Part shown: positions 35,376-45,664 of the stretch, piece after piece
Layout: each line of letters begins with the position of its first letter
Position numbering within the stretch: position 1 is the first letter of the stretch
NCBI RefSeq assembly: GCF_020151015.1
Contig: NZ_CP083746.1
Location: 3,687,001-3,751,000, forward strand
Source of the DNA: Pseudomonas sp. p1(2021b)
GTDB lineage: Bacteria > Pseudomonadota > Gammaproteobacteria > Pseudomonadales > Pseudomonadaceae
Direction: 5' to 3'
DNA: 64,000 nt
Notes under the pieces: generated by a model
The model's database searches: none
What the model saw: the letters and a program-made list of their open reading frames with translations, nothing else
What the model was told of the DNA's origin: nothing
Made by a program: the position numbers and the translations under genes

Positions 35376-35834
35376 ATGGACAGTTTCGACCAACACATCC
35401 TCACCCTCCTCCAGCGTGACGCCTCGATGTCCCTCAAGGACCTGGCCGAGGCCGTCAATCTTTCCACCACGCCTTGCTGGAAGCGGGTCAAGCGTCTGGA
35501 GGACGAGGGTTACATCCGAGGCCGGGTCGCCCTGCTCGACCCCGAGCGCCTGGGCCTGGGGCTGACCGTGTTCGTCCAGCTCAAGACCCAGCGCCACGAC
35601 AGCGCCTGGCTGGAGCAGTTCGCCCGGGTGGTGACGGGGTTCGAAGAGGTGATGGAGGTGTACCGCATGTCCGGCGACTGGGACTACATGCTGCGGGTGG
35701 TGGTGGGCGATATCGCGGCGTACGACCGGTTCTACAAGAAACTCATCACCAGCACCGACGGCCTGTCGAACATCACCTCGAGCTTTGCCATGGAGCAGAT
35801 GAAGTACACCACGGCGTACCCAGTGCATCGATGA
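35376..35834 (+). CDS. Lrp/AsnC family transcriptional regulator
   Basis: A 152-residue regulator: N-terminal HTH (DQHILTLLQRDASMSLKDLAEAVNLSTTPCWKRVKRLEDEGYIRGRVALLDPERLGL) and C-terminal RAM domain (VFVQLKTQ.., FEEVMEVYRMSGDWDYMLRVVVGDIAAYDRFY). Lrp-type proteins sense amino acids. Because it is divergent from the trans-sulfuration gene across 156 bp, control of sulfur amino acid metabolism is likely (inference). Confidence 0.9.
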   Translation: MDSFDQHILTLLQRDASMSLKDLAEAVNLSTTPCWKRVKRLEDEGYIRGRVALLDPERLGLGLTVFVQLKTQRHDSAWLEQFARVVTGFEEVMEVYRMSGDWDYMLRVVVGDIAAYDRFYKKLITSTDGLSNITSSFAMEQMKYTTAYPVHR

Positions 35835-35844
35835 AGGCGGGGCC

Positions 35845-35930
35845 GTTGCGGCCCAATCGCCGGCAAGCCGGCTCCCACAGACGCTGTCCGGATGGGAGCC
35901 GGCGATTGGGCTGCGCAGCAGCCCCACTGG
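35845..35930. repeat. Facing REP pair
   Basis: Two AATCGCCGGCAAGCCGGCTCCCA-class cores in opposite orientation, flanked by GGGCCGTTGCGGCCC and GGGCTGCGCAGCAGCCC hairpins, between convergent genes. Confidence 0.75.
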
Positions 35931-35931
35931 A

Positions 35932-38256
<2,325 letters not shown>

Positions 38257-38337
38257 GCGATGGATCCTCACGCTCTTGAAAAGGCACCGGCTGGTCAGGT
38301 CCGGTGTTTATCCAGCCTATGGACCCCGGCCTAGAGC

Positions 38338-38348
38338 CGTCCAATCGA
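38338..38348 (-). promoter_or_regulatory. Shared motif TCGATTGGACG upstream of the molybdoenzyme gene
   Basis: On the minus strand TCGATTGGACG followed by a CTAGGCCGGGG stretch lies 82 bp before the molybdoenzyme start. The same 11-mer with a CGGCCTAGGCC stretch recurs upstream of moaB (41136-41146). TTGGAC is a fair -35 hexamer, with CATAGG or TAGGCT as the likely -10. Confidence 0.4.
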
Positions 38349-38455
38349 AATACCTTAAAGCGTGATAAGCCCTCTCGATCATGACGTGCAGCCCTTGCAG
38401 GCCGCGGCCTGCAGCCGTGATAGACAGGGCTGATCGAACAGTCAGGGAAAGCAAT

Positions 38456-38482
38456 TTGACGAGGGTGGCCGCAGGTTATAGC
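38456..38482 (+). promoter_or_regulatory. Probable moaA promoter
   Basis: TTGACG (38456-38461) and TATAGC (38477-38482) with a short 15-bp spacer stand about 50 bp upstream of moaA. The hexamers are good; the spacing is tight. Confidence 0.4.
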
Positions 38483-38529
38483 TTGGAGGTTGCCTGCGGC
38501 GACACGCCGCCTCACCCAATACCCAGAGC

Positions 38530-39540
38530 ATGAACGTGGAAGAGAACACCCAGGCACTGATCGACGGCTTCAATCGGCGTATCGACTACCTGCGGATGTC
38601 GGTCACCGACCGCTGCGACTTCCGTTGTGTGTACTGCATGGCCGAAGACATGCAATTCCTGCCGCGCCAGCAAATCCTCAGCCTCGAGGAGCTGTACCAG
38701 GTGGCCGAGCGCTTCGTCGCCCTGGGTACCCGCAAGATCCGCCTGACCGGCGGCGAGCCGCTGGTACGCCAGGGCATCGTCGAGCTGTGCGGGCGTATCG
38801 CCGCCCTGCCCGGCCTACGCGAGCTATGCCTGACCAGCAACGGCTCGCAACTGGGTCGCCTGGCCCAGCCGCTGTTCGAGGCCGGCGTGTCGCGCCTGAA
38901 CATCAGCCTCGACAGCCTCGATGCCGAACGTTTCCGCAGCCTGACCCGCACCGGCGACCTGCATCAGGTCATCGCCGGCATCGACGCCGCGCGCCGCGCA
39001 GGCTTCCGGCGCACCAAGCTCAATTGCGTGGTGCTCAAGGGCCGCAACGACCACGAGATCGTCGACCTGGTGCGCTTCGCCGTCGAGCGCGAGCTGGATA
39101 TCTCCTTCATCGAAGAGATGCCGTTGGGGGTGATCAGCGAACATGAGCGCGGCGAGTCGTACTGCTCCAGCGACGAAGTGCGCGCGCGCATTGCCGAACA
39201 CTTCACCCTGGTGGAGTCGGCCGAATCGTCCCAGGGGCCGGCGCGCTACTGGCGGGTCGCCGAGGCACCGCAAACCCGGGTCGGTTTCATCTCGCCGCAC
39301 AGCCACAACTTCTGCGCCACCTGCAACCGCGTGCGCCTGACCGTCGAAGGCCGCCTGCTGCTGTGCCTTGGCAACGAGCATTCGATGGACCTGAAACAGG
39401 TCATGCGCGCCCACCCCGGCGACACCGAACGCCTGGAAAAAGCCATCCGCGACGCCATGCACCTCAAACCCTACCGCCACCACTTCGAGGTGGGCGGCGA
39501 GGTACAGATCCTGCGCTTCATGAACATGACCGGCGGCTGA
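38530..39540 (+). CDS. moaA: GTP 3',8-cyclase MoaA
   Basis: A 336-residue radical SAM enzyme for the first step of molybdenum cofactor synthesis. The SAM cluster motif is C29-x3-C33-x2-C36 (RCDFRCVYC), the second cluster is in [25 protein letters not shown], and the C-terminus ends in the required GG (MTGG). The CxGGEP-like TGGEPLVR and SNGSQL segments fit. It sits between the molybdoenzyme and moaB, so the cluster supplies cofactor to its own enzyme. Confidence 0.95.
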   Translation: MNVEENTQALIDGFNRRIDYLRMSVTDRCDFRCVYCMAEDMQFLPRQQILSLEELYQVAERFVALGTRKIRLTGGEPLVRQGIVELCGRIAALPGLRELCLTSNGSQLGRLAQPLFEAGVSRLNISLDSLDAERFRSLTRTGDLHQVIAGIDAARRAGFRRTKLNCVVLKGRNDHEIVDLVRFAVERELDISFIEEMPLGVISEHERGESYCSSDEVRARIAEHFTLVESAESSQGPARYWRVAEAPQTRVGFISPHSHNFCATCNRVRLTVEGRLLLCLGNEHSMDLKQVMRAHPGDTERLEKAIRDAMHLKPYRHHFEVGGEVQILRFMNMTGG

Positions 39541-39560
39541 TCGCCCGCCTCTGGAACACC

Positions 39561-40460
39561 ATGATCGTCCATCCCCGTCCCGATGTACTGCGTGTGCTCT
39601 TCACCCTGAAGGGCTCGATCGTCAAGCGCATCGCCCTGCGCTGCCTGATGGTCACCCTGTTGGCCGCCCTGATCGTGCTGATCGAGCACCACTACCCGGC
39701 CTTCTTCTACCCGGTCAGCGCTACGCCCTTCACCCTGCTGGGCCTGTCGCTGTCGATCTTCATGAGCTTTCGCAACAACGTCTGCTACGACCGCTGGTGG
39801 GAGGGTCGCAAGGCCTGGGGGCGGATGATCATCGAGATACGTTCGTTCATCCGCGAAAGCCAGGCGATCGCCGACGAGCGCCTGCGCGCCGAACTGCTGC
39901 GCGGCCTGTGCGGCTTCGCCCATGCGCTCAACGCTCGCCTGCGCAACGAGGATGAGCTGGCCGCCGCTCGGCCGTGGCTGGACCAGGGCGCCAGGATCAG
40001 CCCGCACAATACCTGCGACGGCATCCTGCGCCAGGTCGGCGAGCACTGCTCGCACCTGGCAGAGCGCCAGTCGATCAGCGAATGGCGCTACACCCTGCTC
40101 GAACAACGCCTGGTGGGGTTGTCGGAAGTCCAAGCCACTTGCGAACGGATCAAGGGCACGCCATTGCCCTTTCCCTACACGTTGCTGCTGCACCGCACCA
40201 GCTACATCTTCTGCGTGCTCCTGCCGTTCGCCCTGGCCGAGCCGCTGGGCTGGCTGGCGCCGATCTTCACCACCATCATCAGCTACACCTTCTTCGGCCT
40301 GGATGCCATCGGCAACGAGCTGGAAGACCCGTTCGGCCGTGACGAAAACGACCTGCCCACCGATGCCATGGTGCGAACCCTGGAGCGCGACGTGCTGTCG
40401 GCGCTGGGGCACGAACCGCTACCGCCGGCGCTGGTGCCGGTGGATCATGTGTTGAGCTGA
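39561..40460 (+). CDS. Bestrophin-family membrane protein
   Basis: A 299-residue bestrophin/UPF0187-type channel protein. The first helices (IALRCLMVTLLAALIVLIEHHYP, PFTLLGLSLSIFMSFRNNVCYDRWWEGRKAWGRMIIEIRSFIRE) carry the classic FR.N..YDRWWEGRK pattern. The C-terminal part FTTIISYTFFGLDAIGNELEDPFGRDENDLPTDAM is equally diagnostic. Bacterial bestrophins form pentameric ion channels. It begins 20 bp after moaA and is likely co-transcribed, without an obvious link to molybdenum. Confidence 0.9.
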   Translation: MIVHPRPDVLRVLFTLKGSIVKRIALRCLMVTLLAALIVLIEHHYPAFFYPVSATPFTLLGLSLSIFMSFRNNVCYDRWWEGRKAWGRMIIEIRSFIRESQAIADERLRAELLRGLCGFAHALNARLRNEDELAAARPWLDQGARISPHNTCDGILRQVGEHCSHLAERQSISEWRYTLLEQRLVGLSEVQATCERIKGTPLPFPYTLLLHRTSYIFCVLLPFALAEPLGWLAPIFTTIISYTFFGLDAIGNELEDPFGRDENDLPTDAMVRTLERDVLSALGHEPLPPALVPVDHVLS

Positions 40461-40539
40461 GCCCTTTCGCGGCACAAGGCCGCTCCAGGATTGTGTAGGA
40501 GCGGCCTTGTGCCGCGAAAGGGGCGCAAAGCGCCCCCGT
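40461..40539. repeat. Facing REP pair
   Basis: CCTTTCGCGGCACAAGGCCG and its complement face each other around a 15-bp centre, followed by a GGGGCGCAAAGCGCCCC hairpin. They fill the gap between the convergent bestrophin and moaB genes. Confidence 0.8.
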
Positions 40540-41109
40540 TTACCCGCGGCTCTCACACACCCCCACCGCCTTCAGGTGCGGCACGAAATTGCATGGCCGA
40601 TGCCGCGCATCGAGCTGCTCCACCAGAATCCCCTCCCAGGCCGTACGACAGGCCCCGGTCGAGCCCGGCAGGCAGCAGACCAAGGTACCGTTGGCCAACC
40701 CGGCCAGGGCCCGGCTCTGCACCGTCGAGGTACCGATATCGAGGATCGACAACGCGCGGAACAGCTCGCCAAAGCCATCGATGCGCTTGTCCAGCAGGCA
40801 GCCCACCGCCTCGGGCGTGCTGTCACGCCCGGTGAACCCGGTGCCACCGGTGATCAGCACCACCTGCACCTGCTCATCGGCGATCCACTGGGCGACCTGG
40901 GCGCGGATCTTGTAGAGGTCATCCTTGAGCAGCGCCCGTGCCACCAGACGGTGGCCGACTTCCACCGAGCGCGTAGCCAGCAGCTCGCCCGAGGTGTCGT
41001 TGTCGAAGGTACGGGTATCGCTGACGGTCAGCACGGCGATGTTGAGCGGTACGAACACCGCGTCCGGTTTCACACTCACCTGGGGTTCCTCACGAAAGGG
41101 CATTGTCAT
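40540..41109 (-). CDS. moaB: Molybdenum cofactor biosynthesis protein MoaB
   Basis: A 189-residue MogA/MoaB-type protein that adenylates molybdopterin or has a related role. The motifs are NIAVLTVSDTRTFDNDTSGELL, VVLITGGTGFTGRDSTPEAVGCLLDKRIDGFGELFRALS and GTLVCCLPGSTGACRTAWEGIL. Starts at 41109 and 41103 are both ATG. The 5' region carries the motif shared with the molybdoenzyme gene. Confidence 0.94.
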   Translation of the reverse strand: MTMPFREEPQVSVKPDAVFVPLNIAVLTVSDTRTFDNDTSGELLATRSVEVGHRLVARALLKDDLYKIRAQVAQWIADEQVQVVLITGGTGFTGRDSTPEAVGCLLDKRIDGFGELFRALSILDIGTSTVQSRALAGLANGTLVCCLPGSTGACRTAWEGILVEQLDARHRPCNFVPHLKAVGVCESRG

Positions 41110-41135
41110 GCCACGCTAGGGCCTAGGCCGGGCGA

Positions 41136-41146
41136 CGTCCAATCGA
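41136..41146 (-). promoter_or_regulatory. Shared motif TCGATTGGACG upstream of moaB
   Basis: Identical 11-mer to that upstream of the molybdoenzyme gene (38338-38348), 27 bp before the first moaB ATG, again followed by a GC-rich CTAGGCC run. If TTGGAC is the -35 then the transcript would start at or next to the ATG. Confidence 0.35.
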
Positions 41147-41264
41147 TATGGCGAACCGGGTTATCGAGGCTCTCTATCAATCCCAGCGCCCTGTCTGCTG
41201 CGATGCAGGTGGCCTGAGGGAATTAGCGGGTCCTGTGGGAGTTTCCATGGTGCTGGACAGGCTC

Positions 41265-41465
41265 AAATTGCCTTTTGGTTTAACACTTCTCAGCCGTGCC
41301 AATACGGCCCAGGCTCCGCTTGCTTCATGGGAGATCACCCAGCCCTTCGGGCTGCGCTGTCGCGCAGAGAACAAGCGGCCAATGTAGCCCGCTCCCACAG
41401 GGGTGCCGCAACTCAAATGGTCATGCGTTGTTCTATGAGAGCTGGCGGAGCCTGCAATTGGGCCG
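41265..41465. repeat. Composite intergenic repeat (copy 4)
   Basis: The 410-bp gap between moaB and PAAR shows no gene. It contains a diverged copy of the unit beginning AATTGCCTT..GGTTTAA, CAGGCTCCGCTTGCTTCATG, the GGGAGATCACCCAGCCC unit and an altered TCATGCGTTGTTCTATGAGAGC. It marks the left edge of the type VI cassette. The parts at 41110-41264 and 41466-41519 hold nothing I can name. Confidence 0.8.
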
Positions 41466-41519
41466 CCCCTGCCATCGCAGTGCCAAGGCAGCGTCTGCTC
41501 CACCTCGAGCATCACAGGG

Positions 41520-41789
41520 TCAAGACACCCGTAAATCCGCAGCATGGCTTGCAACACCCTGGCAGCCACACGCTAAACGATGCCCTTGCAGCACCACGGG
41601 AATCCCGTTCATCCGCCGCGTCGGGTGGCCTTCGATGAACGCGAACTCCCCCTTGTGCCTCGGGCAGGTGGCCTTGTCGCCCAGCACAGCCGGCGTCTTG
41701 CCCTTGATCGTATGGGACCCTGCCAGCTGGCACGCCACCACCCGGCCACCGCTGCTGGTAGGGTCACCCAGGCAAATAGGATGGCTCAT
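41520..41789 (-). CDS. PAAR domain protein
   Basis: An 89-residue PAAR protein (MSHPICLGDPTSSGGRVVACQL, GKTPAVLGDKATCPRHKG, GIPVVLQGHRLACGCQ). PAAR proteins cap the VgrG spike of type VI secretion with a sharp, metal-bound cone; the Cys and His residues fit the metal site. Its ATG overlaps the stop of the upstream DUF2875 gene (TAATG), so it is coupled to the cassette. It has no extra toxin domain. Confidence 0.9.
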   Translation of the reverse strand: MSHPICLGDPTSSGGRVVACQLAGSHTIKGKTPAVLGDKATCPRHKGEFAFIEGHPTRRMNGIPVVLQGHRLACGCQGVASHAADLRVS

Positions 41790-42412
41790 TAGGGCAAACC
41801 GTAGCTGAAAGGATCAACACCGCGATTCTTGCGATTCTTCTCTTTGCGCGCCTCATCCGGCGGACGGACCATCTGCACCGTCAGGCTGCCGTCCGCACCG
41901 GCGTACACCACTGCACTTGTGCCGCCGTCCAGGTAACTGGCGATGGACGCCAGGTTGATCTGCACCAGGGCACTGCTGACACCGGTATTGCCCAGGCGGC
42001 GGCCGATGTCGTAGCCCTCTTCCACATTGCCGATGTCCAGCCCGTGGCCGTCGGTATTGAGCTCATGCAGGGCGTTGGTCAGGGCGATTTCAGCTTCGAG
42101 GTTGTCCGTGGTGTCGTAGAACACCCGCACCGGCTTGTGCCCCTTGGGCAAGGTGTCCAATGCCTCTAGCCAACCGGCTTGCAGGGCTTTGGCCTGGAGC
42201 GCGGGTTTCAGGCGCTTGCCGTTTTCATCCTGCATCGGGACTTTGATCGGGCGGTGCAGATAGCCCAGTACAGGCGAGGCGTCGAACTCATCGACCTGAT
42301 GCTGGGCCCAGCGGATTGGTAGCCAGGGGGAGGGCTCGAAATGGCCGGGGCCCCGGTTGCTGATGGTTTTCCAGAGCTCGGGGAGTTTGGAGTGCCAGTA
42401 GGCGGTGGACAT
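41789..42412. repeat. Direct repeat, DUF2875 3' unit, copy A
   Basis: About 624 bp coding for the last ~208 codons of copy A. It matches copies B (43435-44058) and C (45041-45664) at an estimated 95% or better by eye. Similarity between A and B continues further, to about 42550 and 44200; similarity with C stops sharply just past the GGTGGACAT at 42404-42412. Confidence 0.9.
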
Positions 42413-43324
42413 CGTGCCAGGGCCATAAGGATTCTCGATACCTTCAGCTCGCCTAGCATCCTCGTATACCTTCCTGAATTGAGGTGAGTACTTCCAATAG
42501 AAAGCCCAGAGTTTGCCGAGATCTGTTTTTTTATTTTGATTATTCTCAACTTGCTGACGTGCAAACGGACGTATATATCGACTCACACGATCCGAGCGGG
42601 CAACCAACAGCCCTGCCATATTCTGATATACGGTCGGCACAACCTGATCATTCTGCAAGCCCGGTGTGCCTGCCACACGCAAGCTATTCCGAGTGATATC
42701 GCCGTCTTCACTTACCATCAAAGCTTGAGGCACCATCGGATTATCATCAAAGAAACGAAATAACCTTTCAATCATACATTGAGCATGGGTTGTATTTTCA
42801 GCATCCTGCCAAAGAAACAGCGTCACCCCCAGTGTCGCAGCATTGCGCCCCATGAGAATACTAGAGGCAGCACCGGTATCAGCAGGTTGTTTCGGAGGGC
42901 CTATAGTGAATACTGGGATCGGCCAATAAGCGACCGATTCACCTGCTGATTTTTTAAATGCCAGGCGAGCATTTATCGAACGAGAGATCATCCTAGAGGA
43001 TAAGGAAGCCTCGTAATCTTTGGGATCACTGGAATAGATAGATGAAAATCTATCATTCTTATCTCTAATAAACTTCCAGATTCGGCTCTGAGCATCTCGG
43101 TGAATCGCTACACCTGCACCACGAATTTCCAATGCAAACGTGTGTGGAGGCGCGGACTCCTGCTCCGCAAGCGCAGCCAGTATCTCGCGCTTATACGCAG
43201 CCTGGTTTTCCTTCTCGTCCGCCAACACCTTGAACCACAAATGAAAGCCAAAAATTAGAGCGATAACTCCGAGAACGGATGAAATACCCAAAGCCAATAA
43301 GGGCGCGAAACTACGATAAGCCAC
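41789..43324 (-). CDS. DUF2875 / Tla3-like type VI adaptor (copy A)
   Basis: A 511-residue protein with one N-terminal membrane helix (SFAPLLALGISSVLGVIALIFGFHLWF). It then has a variable domain (about 45-290) and the DUF2875 C-terminal region (MSTAYWHSKLPELWKTISNRGPGHFEPSPWLPIRWAQHQVDEFDASPVLGYLHRPIKVP to GVDPFSYGLP). Tla3 in P. aeruginosa is a DUF2875 protein that brings the Tle3 toxin to VgrG2b. The start is GTG at 43324 with TAGGAG before it; an in-frame TAG four codons upstream excludes a longer form. The first half is more AT-rich than the rest. Confidence 0.88.
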   Translation of the reverse strand: MAYRSFAPLLALGISSVLGVIALIFGFHLWFKVLADEKENQAAYKREILAALAEQESAPPHTFALEIRGAGVAIHRDAQSRIWKFIRDKNDRFSSIYSSDPKDYEASLSSRMISRSINARLAFKKSAGESVAYWPIPVFTIGPPKQPADTGAASSILMGRNAATLGVTLFLWQDAENTTHAQCMIERLFRFFDDNPMVPQALMVSEDGDITRNSLRVAGTPGLQNDQVVPTVYQNMAGLLVARSDRVSRYIRPFARQQVENNQNKKTDLGKLWAFYWKYSPQFRKVYEDARRAEGIENPYGPGTMSTAYWHSKLPELWKTISNRGPGHFEPSPWLPIRWAQHQVDEFDASPVLGYLHRPIKVPMQDENGKRLKPALQAKALQAGWLEALDTLPKGHKPVRVFYDTTDNLEAEIALTNALHELNTDGHGLDIGNVEEGYDIGRRLGNTGVSSALVQINLASIASYLDGGTSAVVYAGADGSLTVQMVRPPDEARKEKNRKNRGVDPFSYGLP

Positions 43325-43436
43325 ACCTAACTCCTACCCTTTCATGTACATCACCACCAAATTCGATCCAGCCGTACACCTCACCGCCCCGCATATAGCA
43401 GATGTTGTCAAGCACCAAGCCAATGGAATGAGTCAT
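43311..43436 (-). other. 41-codon coupled ORF after copy B, probable PAAR-start relic
   Basis: An open frame starts at an ATG that overlaps the copy B stop (ATGA). It reads MTHSIGLVLDNICYMRGG and ends inside the first codons of copy A. The first residues (M-x-H-x-I) recall the PAAR start MSHPIC, but the rest is not PAAR-like. It is more likely a decayed joint of a duplication than a working gene. Confidence 0.35.
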
Positions 43437-44971
43437 GAGGGCGAACCATAGCGGAAGGGATCAACACCGCGATTCTTGCGGTTCTTCTCTTTGCGCGCCT
43501 CATCCGGCGGGCGGACCATCTGCACCGTCAGGCTGCCGTCCGCACCGGCGTACACCACTGCACTCGTGCCGCCGTCCAGGTAGCTGGCAATGCATGCCAG
43601 GTTGATCTGCACCAGGGCGCTGCTGACACCGGTATTGCCCAGGCGGCGGCCGATGTCGTAGCCCTCTTCCACATTGCTAATGTCCAACCCGTGGCCGTCG
43701 GTATTGAGCTCATGCAGGGCGTTAGTCAGCGCGATTTCAGCTTCGAGGTTGTCCGTGCTGTCGTAGAACACCCGCACCGGCTTGTGCCCCTCGGGCAAGG
43801 TGTCCAATGCCTCTAGCCAACCGGCTTGCAGGGCCTTGGCCTGGAGCGCAGGTTTCAGGCGCTTGCCGTTTTCATCCTGCATCGGGACTTTGATCGGGCG
43901 GTGCAGGTAGCCCAGTACCGGTGAGGCGTCGAACTCATCGACCTGATGCTGGGCCCAGCGGACCGGTAGCCAGGGAGAAGGCTCGAAATGACCGGGGCCC
44001 CGGTTGCTGATGGTTTTCCAGAATTCGGGCAGCTTGGATTGCCAGTAGGCGGTGGACATAGTGCCGGGGCCATAAGGATTCTCGATACCTTCAGCTCGCC
44101 TAGCATCCTCGTACACCTTCCTGAATTGGGGTGAGTACTTCCAATAGAAGGCCCAGAGCTTGCCGAGATCTGTTTTTTTATTTTGATTATCCTCGGCGTC
44201 CTGAGGTGCAAATGGGCGGATATATCGACTTACACGGTCTGAGCGAGCAACCAATAGCCCTGTCATGTTCTCATATACGGTCGGCACGACTTTATCATTC
44301 TGTAATCCCGGTGTACCCGCCACCCGTAAACTATTTCTTGTAACGTCCCCATCCTCACCAACAATCAACGCTTGTGGCACCGTGGGATTCTCATCAAAGA
44401 ATTGAAAGAGTCGCTCAATCATGGGCTGCGCAGGCGTGCCATTCTTGGCGTCTTGCCATAGAAAAAGTGTTACACCCAAGGTCGCGGCATTTCGCCCCCT
44501 CACGATATTAGCCGCAGCCCCAGTGTCAGATGGCTGTTTGGTAGGGCCTAGACTAAATACAGGAATAGGCCAATAAGCTACTGATTCACCTGCTGCGTGC
44601 TGAAAAGCAACCCGGGCATTTATAGATCTTGTAATTTGCCGACCACTGTAGGATGTGTCCAGGTCGTTGGGGTCCTGAGAATAAATAGAGATAAAATTAT
44701 TGTTTTTCTTTTTTATCTCACGCCAGAGCGATGATTGATGCCAATCTTCAACTGCAAGCCCAACCCCTCGAATCTCTAGTGCATACATCTTTACGAAACT
44801 AGACGCATGCTCCGACAGCGCAGCTACAAGCTCAGTTTTATCCGCACCCTGTTTTCCCTTCTCGCTCGATAACTCATTAAACCACAAACGAAAGCCAAAA
44901 ATCAGAGCGACAACTCCGAGAACGGATGAAATACCCAAAGCCAATAAGGGCGCGGAACTCCGATAAGTCAC
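43433..44971 (-). CDS. DUF2875 / Tla3-like type VI adaptor (copy B)
   Basis: A 512-residue paralogue of copy A. It has the same single N-terminal helix (SAPLLALGISSVLGVVALIFGFRLWF), a divergent section in about residues 33-120, and a C-terminal half nearly identical to A and C. It ends GVDPFRYGSPS, so its last residues differ from the other two. Start is GTG at 44971 with AGGAAG upstream; an in-frame TGA lies seven codons further up. Role as for copy A, with paralogue specialisation possible. Confidence 0.87.
   Translation of the reverse strand: MTYRSSAPLLALGISSVLGVVALIFGFRLWFNELSSEKGKQGADKTELVAALSEHASSFVKMYALEIRGVGLAVEDWHQSSLWREIKKKNNNFISIYSQDPNDLDTSYSGRQITRSINARVAFQHAAGESVAYWPIPVFSLGPTKQPSDTGAAANIVRGRNAATLGVTLFLWQDAKNGTPAQPMIERLFQFFDENPTVPQALIVGEDGDVTRNSLRVAGTPGLQNDKVVPTVYENMTGLLVARSDRVSRYIRPFAPQDAEDNQNKKTDLGKLWAFYWKYSPQFRKVYEDARRAEGIENPYGPGTMSTAYWQSKLPEFWKTISNRGPGHFEPSPWLPVRWAQHQVDEFDASPVLGYLHRPIKVPMQDENGKRLKPALQAKALQAGWLEALDTLPEGHKPVRVFYDSTDNLEAEIALTNALHELNTDGHGLDISNVEEGYDIGRRLGNTGVSSALVQINLACIASYLDGGTSAVVYAGADGSLTVQMVRPPDEARKEKNRKNRGVDPFRYGSPS
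43435..44058. repeat. Direct repeat, DUF2875 3' unit, copy B
   Basis: Second copy of the 624-bp unit. The centre-to-centre distances to A and C are about 1.65 and 1.6 kb, as expected for tandem duplication of the whole gene. Confidence 0.9.
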
Positions 44972-44999
44972 GTCTAACTTCCTACCCTTTCATTCGAAT

Positions 45000-45041
45000 T
45001 TAGCAACCTTTGTCAACCACCCTGCAAATAAAATGGCTCAT
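45000..45041 (-). pseudogene. Relic of a PAAR gene start after copy C
   Basis: Downstream of copy C the sequence reads ATGAGCCATTTTATTTGC and stops after 13 codons. Sixteen of the first 18 bases match the start of the real PAAR gene (MSHPIC), and the TAATG overlap with the preceding stop is the same. It is a clear 5' remnant of a second PAAR gene. Confidence 0.7.
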
Positions 45042-45664
45042 TAGGGCAAACCGTAGCTAAAAGGATCAACACCGCGATTCTTCCGGTTCTTCTCTTTGCG
45101 CGCCTCATCTGGCGGGCGGACCATCTGCACCGTCAGGCTGCCGTCCGCACCGGCGTACACCACTGCACTCGTGCCGCCGTCCAGGTAGCTGGCAATGCAT
45201 GCCAGGTTGATCTGCACCAGGGCGCTGCTGACACCGGTATTGCCCAGGCGGCGGCCGATGTCGTAGCCCTCTTCCACATTGCCGATGTCCAGCCCGTGGC
45301 CGTCGGTATTGAGCTCATGCAGGGCGTTGGTCAGAGCGATTTCAGCTTCGAGGTTGTCCGTGCTGTCGTAGAACACCCGCACCGGCTTGTGCCCCTTGGG
45401 CAAGGTGTCCAATGCCTCTAGCCAACCGGCTTGCAGAGCCTTGGCCTGGAGCGCGGGTTTCAGGCGCTTGCCGTTTTCATCGTGCATCGGGACTTTGATC
45501 GGACGGTGCAGATAGCCCAGTACCGGTGAGGCGTCGAACTCATCGACCTGATGCTGGGCCCAGCGGACCGGTAGCCAGGGAGAAGGCTCGAAATGGCCGG
45601 GGCCTCGGTTGCTGATGGTTTTCCAGAGCTCAGGGAGTTTGGATTGCCAATAGGCGGTGGACAT
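45041..45664. repeat. Direct repeat, DUF2875 3' unit, copy C
   Basis: Third copy. It includes the TAATG junction with the PAAR relic. Identity to A and B breaks at the GGTGGACAT at about 45656-45664, inside the coding region, leaving the upstream 300 codons divergent. Confidence 0.9.

Noticed and set aside
41789..45664. CRISPR or tandem satellite array
   Set aside because: The repeat units are 624 bp, coding, and only three in number. They are parts of paralogous genes.
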